A stretch of DNA of 64,000 bases from Burkholderiales bacterium 39-55-53 (lineage in GTDB: Bacteria > Pseudomonadota > Gammaproteobacteria > Burkholderiales > Burkholderiaceae_C). The stretch covers positions 1 to 64,000 of the forward strand of contig NCJK01000007.1 of NCBI GenBank assembly GCA_002282445.1, written 5' to 3'. Shown here piece by piece: positions 36,268 to 46,203 of this stretch (position 1 is the first letter of the stretch; each line of letters begins with the position of its first letter). The notes below the pieces were generated by a model. The model searched no databases, was not told where the DNA came from, and saw only the letters and a program-made list of their open reading frames with translations. The position numbers and the translations under genes were made by a program.

Positions 36268-36771
36268 ATGACTGACACCACTTTGCCCCCCCCTGCTTTT
36301 CTATCTAAATTGGCTTCGCGCCAAGACGCTGTGCAGCGCATAGCGGCCTTGCGCGCCAACGGGCCTGTGGTGTTCACCAACGGTGTGTTTGATGTCTTGC
36401 ACCGAGGCCATGCCTCTTACTTGGCGCAAGCTCGCAGTTTGGGCGGCAGTTTGGTGGTGGCTTTGAACAGCGATGCATCTGCACGTCGCTTGGGCAAAGG
36501 CCCAGACCGCCCGCTGAACAACGAACTCGATCGCGCAGCCTTGATGGCCGCTTTGGAGTCGGTGAGCTTGGTGACGTGGTTTGACGAAGACACGCCGCTT
36601 GAACTCATCACCGAGTTGCGCCCCGACTTGCTGGTGAAGGGCGGCGATTACGACATGAGCAAGCTGGCTGAAACCAAAGTGGTTGAGGCCTATGGCGGCC
36701 GTGCCCAAGCCATTCCATTTGTCGATGGTTACTCCACCACGGCCTTGGTGAAGAAGATTCGCCAAGGTTAA
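36268..36771 (+). CDS. rfaE2: D-glycero-beta-D-manno-heptose 1-phosphate adenylyltransferase
   Basis: This 167-residue nucleotidyltransferase has the HxGH motif in FTNGVFDVLHRGHASYL and the later GYSTTALVKKI. It corresponds to the C-terminal half of HldE as a separate protein and makes ADP-heptose for the LPS inner core. No clear ribosome site precedes the ATG, in keeping with the close -10-like TAGAAT. It follows litR by 43 bases and converges with glnE, whose stop is 10 bases away, with no obvious terminator. Confidence 0.93.
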   Translation: MTDTTLPPPAFLSKLASRQDAVQRIAALRANGPVVFTNGVFDVLHRGHASYLAQARSLGGSLVVALNSDASARRLGKGPDRPLNNELDRAALMAALESVSLVTWFDEDTPLELITELRPDLLVKGGDYDMSKLAETKVVEAYGGRAQAIPFVDGYSTTALVKKIRQG

Positions 36772-36781
36772 AGCGTCAGGC

Positions 36782-39475
36782 TTAGCCGAACACCGCCTGC
36801 CACAAGGCCTTGATCGCCGCGCATTCATCTGCAAGTTCAGCTTGTGGCACTTGCGTGGGCTGTTCGTCCAAACGCGCGCGGTGTTGCACACGGCGTAGTT
36901 CGCGGTAGGCACTGCCAGCTTTTTCACCCACGCCCGCAGGCAACAAGCCCACCTTTTCAGCGCTGAGCAACAAGGCAATGTTGCCCACGTTCGCAAGCAA
37001 TGACGGATGCTGCTGCGCATGGGCCAGCACCAAGTACTGCACCGCAAACTCCACATCCACCATGCCTCCTGCGCTGTGTTTGACGTCAAACAAATCAGGC
37101 TTGACCGTGTGCGCTGCGCGAAGCTTGTCGCGCATGGCCACAATTTCTTGGCGCAGCGCAGCTTGGTCACGTTTGGCATTGATCACGTTGGCGCGCACCT
37201 CATCAAATCGCGTTTTGAGTTCGGGTGAGCCCAGGCAAAACCGCGCACGCGTCATGGCTTGGTGCTCCCATGTCCACGCGGTGTTCTCGCCGCGCTGGCA
37301 TTGGTAGTCGGCGTAGGCGTTGAAGGTGGACACCAAGAGCCCGGAGTTTCCGTTGGGGCGCAGCGCTGTGTCGATCTCGTACAAATCGCCGTCGCCTGTT
37401 TTGACCGTGAGCCAGTTGATGAGCTTGCGCACATAGGCTGCATAAATTTCGCCTGCGCGTTCGTGCGGGTCTTCGTAGACAAACACAATGTCTAGATCGC
37501 TGCCGTAGCCCAGCTCTTTACCGCCCAGTTTTCCGTAGGCAAGGATGGCAAACAGGGGTTCATCGCGGTGGCGTTGCTTGAAGAGTTGCCACACCCAGCG
37601 ACTGGTGATCTTCAAAACACTGTCGGCTAAGGCGCTTAAATCATCAGCCACTTGCTCGACCGTGATGCGGCCTTCGACGTCACGTGCCAAGGTGCGGAAC
37701 ACTTCGGCGTGGTGTGCGCGGCGCAACAGGTTAAGCAAAGTTTCTTCGTCGGCTTGGCCGGTGGACTGCAAAGATGTAAGGCGACGCTCCAGCTCTTGCT
37801 CAAACTCAGCGGGCACAAAACGCTCAACCAGCAATGCTTCGCCCGCGAGTTCGTCAATCACCCCTGGGTGCTGCTGCAAATACTTAGCGGGCCAACGTGC
37901 CAAGCCTAGCAAACGCATGAGTTGCTCGTGCACGCGCGGGCGTTCAATCAGAAGCGCTAAATAGCTTTCACGGCGCAGCAGTGGCTCCATCCAGTCGGTC
38001 CAGCGCACAGCCGCTTCTTCACTCACGCGGCCCTCGTCAATCCATGCATTGGTACGTTGCAAAAGCTTGAGCAAGCGCTGCACGCCTTCGTCGCGTAGCG
38101 CACGCATGCGCGGCTGCTCAGACCAGTGCGTCACGCGATCTCGCAAGCGAGGGTTCAAGTCGGGTAGCAAAGAGGCCAAGTCGACATAGTCGTTCTTGGG
38201 CGTGCAGCCTTTGCAATCGCCGTTGTTCGAAGCTTCGGTTTTTTCGCCCAAGCCCAGTAAGCGGTCAAACTCTTGTGCCACCAGCTCGCGGTGGCTGTCG
38301 AGCTGGCTTAAAAAGTCGCACACATCGCCAAAACCCAGCGTGAGTGCCATCCAGTTCAAGTCATCGTCGTTGGTGGGCAGCACATGGGTTTGCTGGTCGT
38401 CCAAGTATTGAATGCGGTGCTCAACTTGACGCAAAAACACATAGGCCTTGGCCAGTGCATCGGCAGTGGCAGCAGGCATGAGGTTGGCTTGGCTCAAACG
38501 CTGCAAGGCTTGCAGCGTGGGGCGTGTGCGCAGTTCAGGAAAATGACCGCCGCGTACCACTTGCAGCAGTTGTACTGTGAATTCAATTTCACGAATGCCG
38601 CCGCGCGACAACTTCACATCGTTGGCGCGTTCAGGTCTGCCCGCACTCTGCGTGATCGAATGTTTGCGAATTTGTTGGTGCAAGCCACGCAGCGACTCAA
38701 ACACGCTGTAGTCCAAATAGCGGCGGAACACAAAGGGCAGCACCGTATCGCGCAGTTCAAACGCATTGGCCGTAGCGCTGAATGGCGCGACCACGCGGCT
38801 CTTAAGCCAAGCAAAGCGTTCCCACTCGCGTCCTTGAACCAAGAAATACTCTTCCAACGATTGTCTCGACACCACACTGGGGCCGGAGTTGCCGTTGGGC
38901 CGCAAGGCCAAGTCCATGCGAAACACAAAGCCGTGTTCGGTGGTGTCGCCAATCAAGGTGTAAATCAGTTTGACGGCTTTGGCAAAGTAGTCGTGGTTGC
39001 TGATGCGCCCACGCCCATCGGGCAAGCCAGCGGTTTCGCCGTCTTCGTCGTACACATAAATCAGGTCGATGTCGCTGGACACGTTCAGCTCACGCGCCCC
39101 GAACTTGCCCATGCCGATGATCCACAACGTGGCCCTATCGCCAGTCGGTGTGGTGGGCATACCGTAACTGCCATCGAGCTGAGCCTGTGCTTCATGGTAG
39201 GCAACATCGAGTGTGAATTCGCCCAGCTCAGTCACTGCGCGGGTGATCGTTTCAAGGCTGACGTGCTGCTCACAGTCAAGCACCACAAGCCGCTCCATCA
39301 CCAATTGACGCAACATGCGCAGTGAATCGCCACAGCTGTGCGTTTGGCGCAGGGCCTCAAAGCAGGTCTGCATGGTGGCCAAAACAGGTGCACCTGCGGG
39401 CAGCAAAGGCAGCTCGTTGGCATAGCGGCGACGCAAACGCTGAACGAAGCGTGAATAACTACTCAAATTCTGCAT
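36782..39475 (-). CDS. glnE: Bifunctional glutamine synthetase adenylyltransferase/deadenylase
   Basis: This protein of about 897 residues has two GlnE nucleotidyltransferase modules: GMGKFGARELNVSSDIDLIY in the N-terminal half (deadenylylation) and AYGKLGGKELGYGSDLDIVF in the C-terminal half (adenylylation), separated by a regulatory helical region. It switches glutamine synthetase off and on according to nitrogen status. The start is uncertain: ATG 39475 is chosen, but ATG 39499 adds eight residues and neither has a strong ribosome site. It diverges from yhdP with almost no intergenic space. Confidence 0.95.
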   Translation of the reverse strand: MQNLSSYSRFVQRLRRRYANELPLLPAGAPVLATMQTCFEALRQTHSCGDSLRMLRQLVMERLVVLDCEQHVSLETITRAVTELGEFTLDVAYHEAQAQLDGSYGMPTTPTGDRATLWIIGMGKFGARELNVSSDIDLIYVYDEDGETAGLPDGRGRISNHDYFAKAVKLIYTLIGDTTEHGFVFRMDLALRPNGNSGPSVVSRQSLEEYFLVQGREWERFAWLKSRVVAPFSATANAFELRDTVLPFVFRRYLDYSVFESLRGLHQQIRKHSITQSAGRPERANDVKLSRGGIREIEFTVQLLQVVRGGHFPELRTRPTLQALQRLSQANLMPAATADALAKAYVFLRQVEHRIQYLDDQQTHVLPTNDDDLNWMALTLGFGDVCDFLSQLDSHRELVAQEFDRLLGLGEKTEASNNGDCKGCTPKNDYVDLASLLPDLNPRLRDRVTHWSEQPRMRALRDEGVQRLLKLLQRTNAWIDEGRVSEEAAVRWTDWMEPLLRRESYLALLIERPRVHEQLMRLLGLARWPAKYLQQHPGVIDELAGEALLVERFVPAEFEQELERRLTSLQSTGQADEETLLNLLRRAHHAEVFRTLARDVEGRITVEQVADDLSALADSVLKITSRWVWQLFKQRHRDEPLFAILAYGKLGGKELGYGSDLDIVFVYEDPHERAGEIYAAYVRKLINWLTVKTGDGDLYEIDTALRPNGNSGLLVSTFNAYADYQCQRGENTAWTWEHQAMTRARFCLGSPELKTRFDEVRANVINAKRDQAALRQEIVAMRDKLRAAHTVKPDLFDVKHSAGGMVDVEFAVQYLVLAHAQQHPSLLANVGNIALLLSAEKVGLLPAGVGEKAGSAYRELRRVQHRARLDEQPTQVPQAELADECAAIKALWQAVFG

Positions 39476-39511
39476 GGGGCAGGGGATAATTCCCGTCATA
39501 TTGCTCGTACC

Positions 39512-42500
39512 GTGAAACAGTTGTCTGACTCAGTGAATTCCAACCCCGAACACATCGACCTCGATTTGCCTGCCAAGTCGAGTTGGCGAGGCATGCTTCG
39601 CTGGGCTTTAGGTTTGGTGGCGTTTGCTTGGGTGGTGGTGTTGCTCGCATGGAGCGCCTTGCACGTTTTCATTGTGCCGCGAATCGGCGATTACCGTGAG
39701 GTGTTGCAACAACAAGCCACACGCGCCTTAGGGCTGCGCGTTGAAATTGGGCAGATCCGTGCGCAAGGTGGCTGGTTGGTCCCTTGGTTTGAGCTCAACG
39801 ACATTCAGTTGTACGACCGAGAAGGACGCGAAGCGCTCAGCTTGCCGCGTGTGTTGGCGGCGGTGTCCCCGTTGTCCATGTTGCGTGGTAATTTTGAGCA
39901 GCTTGACATCGAGCAGCCAGAGTTGGAAATTCGTCGCGACGCCAACGGCCATGTATGGGTCGCTGGCTTAGACACCAGCGTGGGTGGTGAGGGTGGCGGT
40001 GCAGATTGGTTTTTTTCGCAGCCTGAGTTTTTGGTGCGTGGGGGTGTGGTGCACTGGCGTGACGAAACCCGTGCTGGCGCGCTGCAATCCAGCGCGCCTG
40101 TTTTGACGTTGCACGACGTTGACGTCACGATTCAAAATCGATGGTTTCGCCATGACCTGCGAGCCGACGTGACACCGCCCGAAGCCTTGGGCAAGCGATT
40201 GTCGGTGCGGGGCAAATTAACTCAAAAGCCTTGGCAGCCAGCTGGCGATATCAGTCTATGGTCGGGCGAGCTATTTGCAGAGCTGCCCTATGTTGATTTA
40301 GCGACATTGCGTGACTGGGTGGCGATGGATCGAGGACTGTCTTTGCAAGAGGGCCGTGGCTCGGTCCGTTTGTGGAGTGATGTGCAGAATGGCAAGTTCA
40401 CGGGCGTCACGGCAGATGTGGCGTTGGATGCCGTTGATGCAAGGCTGGGTGTTGATTTGCAACCGTTGGGCTTGCGTCACGTACACGGCCGTATAGGCGC
40501 TCAAGCTGTCGGTGGCGAAGTTGAAATCAGCAGCCAAGACTTGGTGTTTGACACCCTAGAGGGCGAGCATTGGCCCGGAGGTGTGTTGCGTGTGAGCTGG
40601 GCTGCCGACACTTTTGCTTCGGGCGCCTTGCAAGCAGATCGCTTGGACTTGGATGCGTTAAACCAAATCAGCCAGCGTTTGCCATTACCCGAAAAATTAC
40701 GCGCCATGCTGTCGCGACTTCAGCCGCAAGGTCAGGTCAATCAACTCAAAGCGACGTGGCAAAAAAATGGGAATGACATTCTCAATTACAGCGCCCGTGG
40801 TCAAGTGCGGCAAATGTCGCTTCAGCGCGATGCCCTACCAGAAAGCCCTTTGGCAGGGTTGCCCGGCATGCAAGCCGCGCAGTTGGAGTTCGATGTCACG
40901 CACACGGGTGGTAAAGCGCGCGTGAGCATTCAGCAGGGCAGCTTGACGTTGCCAGTGGGCTTAGATGAGCCCTACATCCCATTGACTGAAGCCTCAGCCC
41001 AAATTGCGTGGCAAGTCAAAGGCCCTGATTTGGCCGTGCAATTTACCCAAGGCCGCGTGGTGAACGATGACGTGACTGGCGAATTCAAAGGCAGCTGGAA
41101 AGCTGGTGAAGGTCATACCCGTTATCCCGGTGTCTTGGATTTAACCGCAAGCCTCAGCCAAGCCAAACTTGCGCAGGTTCATCGCTACTTGCCAAACAGT
41201 TTGTCGACCGAGGTTCGTGCATATGTTCATGACGCTGTTCAAGCGGGAAGTGCCAGCCAAGTGAATTTACGTCTGCGGGGTAACTTGCATGACATGCCAT
41301 TTAACGATCCCAAGCAAGGCGAATTCCGCATCGTCATACCTGTGACCGATGGTCAATATGCCTATGTCCCGTCAAAGCCTGAGAAGGGTAAAGCCGCCAC
41401 TTTGGGGTGGCCATCATTGACAAATGTGAATGGCGAGTTGGTATTCGACCGCAGCGCTTTGCATTTCAAGGGTCAAACACAACTGGCCAGTGCGCCAGAT
41501 GTCGCATGGCAAAAAGTTGAAGCGCATATTCCAGATTTGTCCACGATGGAGGTCAGTGTGACGGGCGAAGGGCGAGGCCCCTTGCAACAAGTTTTGGACA
41601 CGGTGGCTAAGACTGCGCTCAACGACTTGACCGGCAGCGTGCTCAACCAAAGCCAAGCCAGCGGCGAGGCTACATACAATCTGTCGCTCAAATTGCCGGT
41701 TCAAGAGTTGGCTAAAACACAGGTGCAAGGCAGCGTGAACTTTACAGACAACGCCTTGCAAGTCATTCCCGGCACGCCTGTGCTCAACCGTGCGCGTGGT
41801 GCATTGCAGTTCAGCGATAGTGGCTTTACGCTCAAGGGGGTTAAAGCGCAATTGCTCGGGGGAGATGCCACGTTAGAGGGTGGTTTGTCATTCACTGCAA
41901 AAGAGGGGCAGTCCCCACTGCAACTCAAAATTGCCGGTCATTTGACGGCAGAGGGATTGCGCCAAGCGCGTGAACTGGGCTTGGTGTCGCGATTGGCACA
42001 ACGTGCGACGGGTAAAACAAACTACAGCGCGATCTTGGGTTTGCAACGGGGTTATCCAGATCTTGTGATTACCAGTGACCTTGCCGGCATGGCTTTAGGT
42101 CTGCCAGCGCCGCTAAATAAGGCAGCTTCAGCCAAGATGCCGCTGCGCATCGCCTCCCAACTTACGCGAGAGTCGCTGGAGCCTAAATCACGGGTGCTAC
42201 AAGACCAAATCAGTGTTTCACTCGATCGCACCGCCTCCGTCATTTATGTTCGTGACATCAGTGGTCCCAAGACGCGAGTTGTGCGGGGCGGCATCGCTGT
42301 GGGGCAGTCAGTCATAGATGCCGTACCCATGCGCGACAACGCCGTGAGTTTGAATTTGAATTTGCCCTCTGTCGACATCGATGCTTGGAATCTTGCGCTG
42401 ACCCAGATCACAGGATCTTCGCCAATCAAGCGAAGAAAACCCAACACGGTGGTCGGCAGTGAAGCTGACACAGACGGCGCGCAAGACTACATGCCGACAT

Positions 42501-43564
42501 TTGCTGCGCTGCAAGCTGGCCAAATTAAAGTCACGGACCGCATCATTCATAAAGTGGTGGTTGGCGGTACGCGTCAAGGAGACTTGTGGCGGTTGAACAT
42601 TGGCGCAGATGAACTCAATGGATTTGCCGAGGTTCGTCCGCCTAGTGGCAATGTTCCCGCGCAGTTGTTTGTCCGCTTGGCCTACCTCAACATCCCACCG
42701 AGTTCCGTGTCTGATGTCGAGAGAATGTTGACCGAGCAACCCAGCAGCATTCCGACATTGGACATCGTGGTGGGTGAGTTGACCTTGCGGGGTAAGAAAC
42801 TTGGACGCCTTGAAATTGATGCTGTCAACCGTGTTGGAGCTAACGCGTCACGCGAGTGGCGGCTGAATAAATTAAACCTACAAGTGCCAGAGGCCACCTT
42901 CACAGCCAATGGCAGTTGGATGGCGGGTAGCCCACGCGCGCGTCAGACACAGTTGTCATTCGTGTTGGCTATTCGTGACAGTGGAGATTTGTTGGCCCGA
43001 CTAGGAACGCCAGGCGCCATACGTGAAGGTGAGGGTCGCCTAGAAGGCGACATCACATGGCAAGGTTCTCCAATCACGTTGGACTATGCCAGCATGACGG
43101 GCAAGATGCATCTCGCCCTTGACAAAGGACAGTTCTTAAAAACAGAGCCGGGTGCGGCGCGTCTGTTGGGGGTGCTGAATTTGCAAGCCTTGCCACGTCG
43201 ATTGACCTTGGATTTCAGCGATCTATTCAGCGATGGGTTTGCGTTTGATTTTGTACGCGGCGACGTGCGCATAGAACAAGGCATAGCCTTTACCAATAAT
43301 TTGCAAATGAAGGGCGTTGTGGCTGGCGCTTTGATTGAAGGAAGCGCAGACATCGTGAAAGAAACGCAAAACCTCAAAGTGGTGGTGGTTCCCGAAATCA
43401 ACGCGGGAACTGCATCTTTGTACGTCGCCACGATCAATCCACTGATTGGTTTGACCAGTTATTTGGCGCAGATGGTGTTGAGCAAGCCATTGATCCGGGC
43501 GGGGACCACAGAATTTCATGTCGACGGCACATGGTCTGACCCCCGCGTCACCAAGGTCGACTGA
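39512..43564 (+). CDS. YhdP-like AsmA-family giant envelope protein
   Basis: This 1350-residue protein starts with GTG. It has one N-terminal membrane segment (about residues 28-51) followed by a very long periplasmic beta-rich region with DUF3971 and AsmA-like C-terminal character (MKGVVAGALIEGSADIVKET; GLTSYLAQMVLSKPL). YhdP/TamB-type proteins form bridge-like channels for phospholipid transport to the outer membrane; the role here is by family. It ends in a TGATG overlap with a histidine kinase gene. Confidence 0.9.
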   Translation: MKQLSDSVNSNPEHIDLDLPAKSSWRGMLRWALGLVAFAWVVVLLAWSALHVFIVPRIGDYREVLQQQATRALGLRVEIGQIRAQGGWLVPWFELNDIQLYDREGREALSLPRVLAAVSPLSMLRGNFEQLDIEQPELEIRRDANGHVWVAGLDTSVGGEGGGADWFFSQPEFLVRGGVVHWRDETRAGALQSSAPVLTLHDVDVTIQNRWFRHDLRADVTPPEALGKRLSVRGKLTQKPWQPAGDISLWSGELFAELPYVDLATLRDWVAMDRGLSLQEGRGSVRLWSDVQNGKFTGVTADVALDAVDARLGVDLQPLGLRHVHGRIGAQAVGGEVEISSQDLVFDTLEGEHWPGGVLRVSWAADTFASGALQADRLDLDALNQISQRLPLPEKLRAMLSRLQPQGQVNQLKATWQKNGNDILNYSARGQVRQMSLQRDALPESPLAGLPGMQAAQLEFDVTHTGGKARVSIQQGSLTLPVGLDEPYIPLTEASAQIAWQVKGPDLAVQFTQGRVVNDDVTGEFKGSWKAGEGHTRYPGVLDLTASLSQAKLAQVHRYLPNSLSTEVRAYVHDAVQAGSASQVNLRLRGNLHDMPFNDPKQGEFRIVIPVTDGQYAYVPSKPEKGKAATLGWPSLTNVNGELVFDRSALHFKGQTQLASAPDVAWQKVEAHIPDLSTMEVSVTGEGRGPLQQVLDTVAKTALNDLTGSVLNQSQASGEATYNLSLKLPVQELAKTQVQGSVNFTDNALQVIPGTPVLNRARGALQFSDSGFTLKGVKAQLLGGDATLEGGLSFTAKEGQSPLQLKIAGHLTAEGLRQARELGLVSRLAQRATGKTNYSAILGLQRGYPDLVITSDLAGMALGLPAPLNKAASAKMPLRIASQLTRESLEPKSRVLQDQISVSLDRTASVIYVRDISGPKTRVVRGGIAVGQSVIDAVPMRDNAVSLNLNLPSVDIDAWNLALTQITGSSPIKRRKPNTVVGSEADTDGAQDYMPTFAALQAGQIKVTDRIIHKVVVGGTRQGDLWRLNIGADELNGFAEVRPPSGNVPAQLFVRLAYLNIPPSSVSDVERMLTEQPSSIPTLDIVVGELTLRGKKLGRLEIDAVNRVGANASREWRLNKLNLQVPEATFTANGSWMAGSPRARQTQLSFVLAIRDSGDLLARLGTPGAIREGEGRLEGDITWQGSPITLDYASMTGKMHLALDKGQFLKTEPGAARLLGVLNLQALPRRLTLDFSDLFSDGFAFDFVRGDVRIEQGIAFTNNLQMKGVVAGALIEGSADIVKETQNLKVVVVPEINAGTASLYVATINPLIGLTSYLAQMVLSKPLIRAGTTEFHVDGTWSDPRVTKVD

Positions 43565-45552
43565 TGTGGTTCGCCCCCGCACCGCAAGTTCGCCGATGGG
43601 TGCTGTGGGGCCTGTTGGTGGTGTTGGTGTTGTCTATGCTCAGCACCTTGGTCTGGTTAGCCGGACGCTATGAGGTGGGGCAAGTTCAAAGCCGTTTGGA
43701 ACGAGACGCCTCAGATGCGGTGAGTGACATTCGCACAGCCCTGACGCGCAATGTGCAAAGTTTGCAATCCCTCCAATACGCCGACAGAAATGCTGCACCG
43801 TGGGAGCAAGACGCGCACACCATGCTGCGCGAACACCGCGAGTGGTTACGTTTAGAGCTACGCGACGCAGATTTGCGAGTGCTCAAAAGTGTGGACACGC
43901 CGTTTCGCGCACCTGTTTTCCACCGTTTCGGGCGAGATGCCAATCAGCCCGAAGTGGTGCAAGCCTGTGGCGTGGCGCGCCGTCAGAGTGGTGCTGGTTA
44001 TGGCGCAAGTACGTATGTGCCACAAACCGATGGCCTTGGCTTAGAAATCATGGACCTGTGCCTACCCGTCATCACCGAGGGTGAGTTGACGGGCTACACC
44101 GTGGCTACCTATGCCTTGAACGAAATTTTGGTCAACATGGTGGGGCCGCAACTCACACGCAGCCAAGAGGTGTCGTTCACCGAATCAGACGGCACGCGAT
44201 TGGCCATGCATGGCACGGCCAATCGAGGCTCGCGCGTGTTCATCGCCAAGCAGTTGCTGGACCTGCCCGGCCACACCATGGTCTTGCGCATGGACAGTTG
44301 GCGCGGCGCGCCTGATTTGTTTCCCAACGTGTTGACCGCATTGGTCACGGCCATGGCGCTGGCGCTGGTCACGGTGCTCATCATGCTGGCGCGTGACATG
44401 CGCCGCCGCCAACGGGTGGAGTTGGATTTGGCAGATGCCTTGGCATTTCGCAAAGCCATGGAAGATTCGCTTGTCACCGGCTTGCGTGCGCGTGACAAGC
44501 AAGGCCGTATCACCTATGTGAACCCCGCGTTTTGCGAGATGGTGGGCTTTGAAGCCCATGAGTTGATTGGCAAAAGCATTCCCGCGCCGTATTGGCCGCC
44601 TGAAATGGTGGACGAATACGGCCAGCGCCAAGCCTTGCGTTTGGCGGGTAACGCGCCGCCGCGTGAAGGTGCAGAGTCGGTGTTCATGCGCAAAAACGGT
44701 GAGCGTTTTGCCGTGATGATTTTTGAAGCCCCGCTCATCAACGCGCTCGGCGAACAAACCGGTTGGATGGGCGCAGTGCTCGACATCAGCGAGCAACGTC
44801 GGGTCGAAGAAGTCTCGCGTGCCAGCCAAGAGCGCTTGCAAGCCACCGCACGTTTGGCTACCGTGGGTGAGATGGCTTCACTGTTAAGCCACGAGTTGAA
44901 CCAACCCTTAGCCGCGATTTCCAGCTATGCCACGGGCAGCATGAACTTGCTCAAAGATGCCGCTGTGACAGACCCGCAGTTGGCCGACAACCTCAGCAGC
45001 GCCATCCAACGCATCGGTCAACAAGCTGAGCGTGCGGGAAAGGTCATCAAAAGCGTGCACGATTTTGTGCGTCGCCGCGACCAAGCGCGCGAGGCGGTCA
45101 CCCCGTGCGCTTTGCTTGACGATGTGATGCCCTTGGTCAGCCTCCAAGCGCGCAAGTTGGGGGTGCGCTTGCAGGTCAACTGTGCGCCGGACTTGCCTCC
45201 AGTTTTGTGTGACCGAACCATGGTCGAGCAGGTGCTGTTGAACTTGGCGCGTAATGGCATGCAAGCCATGGCCGAAGACACAGCGCACAAAGACCTCACC
45301 CTCAGCGTGCAGCCTGCTAATGCCAATGCCAGCAGCCGCTGGTTGGAGTTCACTGTGGCAGATGTGGGCCATGGCATCGCACCAGAAGTAGCGGACAAAC
45401 TCTTCACCCCGTTTTTCACCACCAAGCAAGAGGGTATGGGCCTTGGCCTGAGTTTGTGCCGTACCGTGGTTGAGCAGCACGGCGGTTTTCTGAGCCATCG
45501 CCCCAATGCCCCACGCGGGACGGTGTTTAGTTTCACCCTGCCACAATCGTGA
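43564..45552 (+). CDS. PAS-domain sensor histidine kinase (DctB/FixL-like)
   Basis: This 662-residue protein has a membrane segment at about 11-33, a periplasmic sensor region, a second segment near 255-280 and a PAS domain (ITYVNPAFCEMVGFEAHELIGK). The kinase core has His443 (SLLSHELNQPLAAISSYATG) and an HATPase with ADVGHGIAPEV and GMGLGLSLCRTVVEQHGG. Its start overlaps the yhdP stop (TGATG), and the cognate FixJ-type regulator follows 15 bases later. The signal is unknown. The layout is closest to DctB-type sensors of small carboxylates, but no such transport genes are nearby. Confidence 0.9.
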   Translation: MWFAPAPQVRRWVLWGLLVVLVLSMLSTLVWLAGRYEVGQVQSRLERDASDAVSDIRTALTRNVQSLQSLQYADRNAAPWEQDAHTMLREHREWLRLELRDADLRVLKSVDTPFRAPVFHRFGRDANQPEVVQACGVARRQSGAGYGASTYVPQTDGLGLEIMDLCLPVITEGELTGYTVATYALNEILVNMVGPQLTRSQEVSFTESDGTRLAMHGTANRGSRVFIAKQLLDLPGHTMVLRMDSWRGAPDLFPNVLTALVTAMALALVTVLIMLARDMRRRQRVELDLADALAFRKAMEDSLVTGLRARDKQGRITYVNPAFCEMVGFEAHELIGKSIPAPYWPPEMVDEYGQRQALRLAGNAPPREGAESVFMRKNGERFAVMIFEAPLINALGEQTGWMGAVLDISEQRRVEEVSRASQERLQATARLATVGEMASLLSHELNQPLAAISSYATGSMNLLKDAAVTDPQLADNLSSAIQRIGQQAERAGKVIKSVHDFVRRRDQAREAVTPCALLDDVMPLVSLQARKLGVRLQVNCAPDLPPVLCDRTMVEQVLLNLARNGMQAMAEDTAHKDLTLSVQPANANASSRWLEFTVADVGHGIAPEVADKLFTPFFTTKQEGMGLGLSLCRTVVEQHGGFLSHRPNAPRGTVFSFTLPQS

Positions 45553-45567
45553 CCAAAGGTCAGACAC

Positions 45568-46203
45568 ATGCAACCCACAGAAGACGCATTGGTATTCATC
45601 GTTGACGACGACGCAGGCGTGCGCGAGGCGTTGGCTTGGCTGCTGCGTTCGCGCCGCTTGCCTAGCCAATCGTTTGACAGTGCGGATGCCTTCGCGGCGT
45701 TTTTGAATCAAGCGCCTCGCATGTGGCAACCCAATCAGCCCGGTTGCTTGTTGCTGGATGTGCGTATGCCCGGCATGAGTGGCTTGGCTTTGTTTGAGCA
45801 ACTCATCGAGCGCCGATTGCTCGATATGCTGCCCGTGATTTTTCTCACAGGCCATGCCGATGTGCCCACGGCTGTGGATGCCGTTAAGCGCGGCGCTTTT
45901 GATTTCTGTGAGAAACCGTTTTCGGACAACGCCTTGGTAGACCGCATTGAGCAAGCCCTGAGCCGTTCATCGCAAACCCTGCAAAGCTTGCGCAGCAAAC
46001 AAAACTTGCAACACAACTTGGCCGAGCTGACAGAGCGTGAGCGAGACGTCATGCACTTGGTGGTTGAAGGCTTGCCCAACAAACTCATTGCCGACCAGCT
46101 CGACATCAGTGTGCGCACAGTCGAAGTACACCGCGCCCGCGTGTTCGACAAGATGAACGTGAAGTCAGCCGTGGAGCTGGCTAATTTGCTGCGCGGCGAA
46201 TGA
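45568..46203 (+). CDS. FixJ/NarL-type response regulator
   Basis: This 211-residue protein has a receiver domain with the acidic pair VDDD near residues 12-15, phospho-acceptor Asp64 (LLLDVRMPGMSG), a threonine switch (FLTGHADVP) and conserved lysine (CEKPFSD). A LuxR-type helix-turn-helix (LTERERDVMHLVVEGLPNKL) follows. It is the partner of the PAS kinase. Its final codons overlap the first of mltA (ATGA), so kinase, regulator and murein transglycosylase are translationally linked. The regulon is unknown. Confidence 0.92.
   Translation: MQPTEDALVFIVDDDAGVREALAWLLRSRRLPSQSFDSADAFAAFLNQAPRMWQPNQPGCLLLDVRMPGMSGLALFEQLIERRLLDMLPVIFLTGHADVPTAVDAVKRGAFDFCEKPFSDNALVDRIEQALSRSSQTLQSLRSKQNLQHNLAELTERERDVMHLVVEGLPNKLIADQLDISVRTVEVHRARVFDKMNVKSAVELANLLRGE

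Noticed and set aside
36301..37179. Minus-strand open frame of 292 codons across the end of rfaE2 and glnE
   Set aside because: It is in a different frame from glnE and antisense to rfaE2, with no motif support.
38384..39325. Plus-strand open frame of 313 codons opposite glnE
   Set aside because: It lies entirely within the conserved N-terminal nucleotidyltransferase part of glnE on the other strand and has no family features.
44908..45954. Minus-strand open frame of 348 codons opposite the PAS kinase and regulator
   Set aside because: It spans two real genes on the opposite strand and resembles no protein family.
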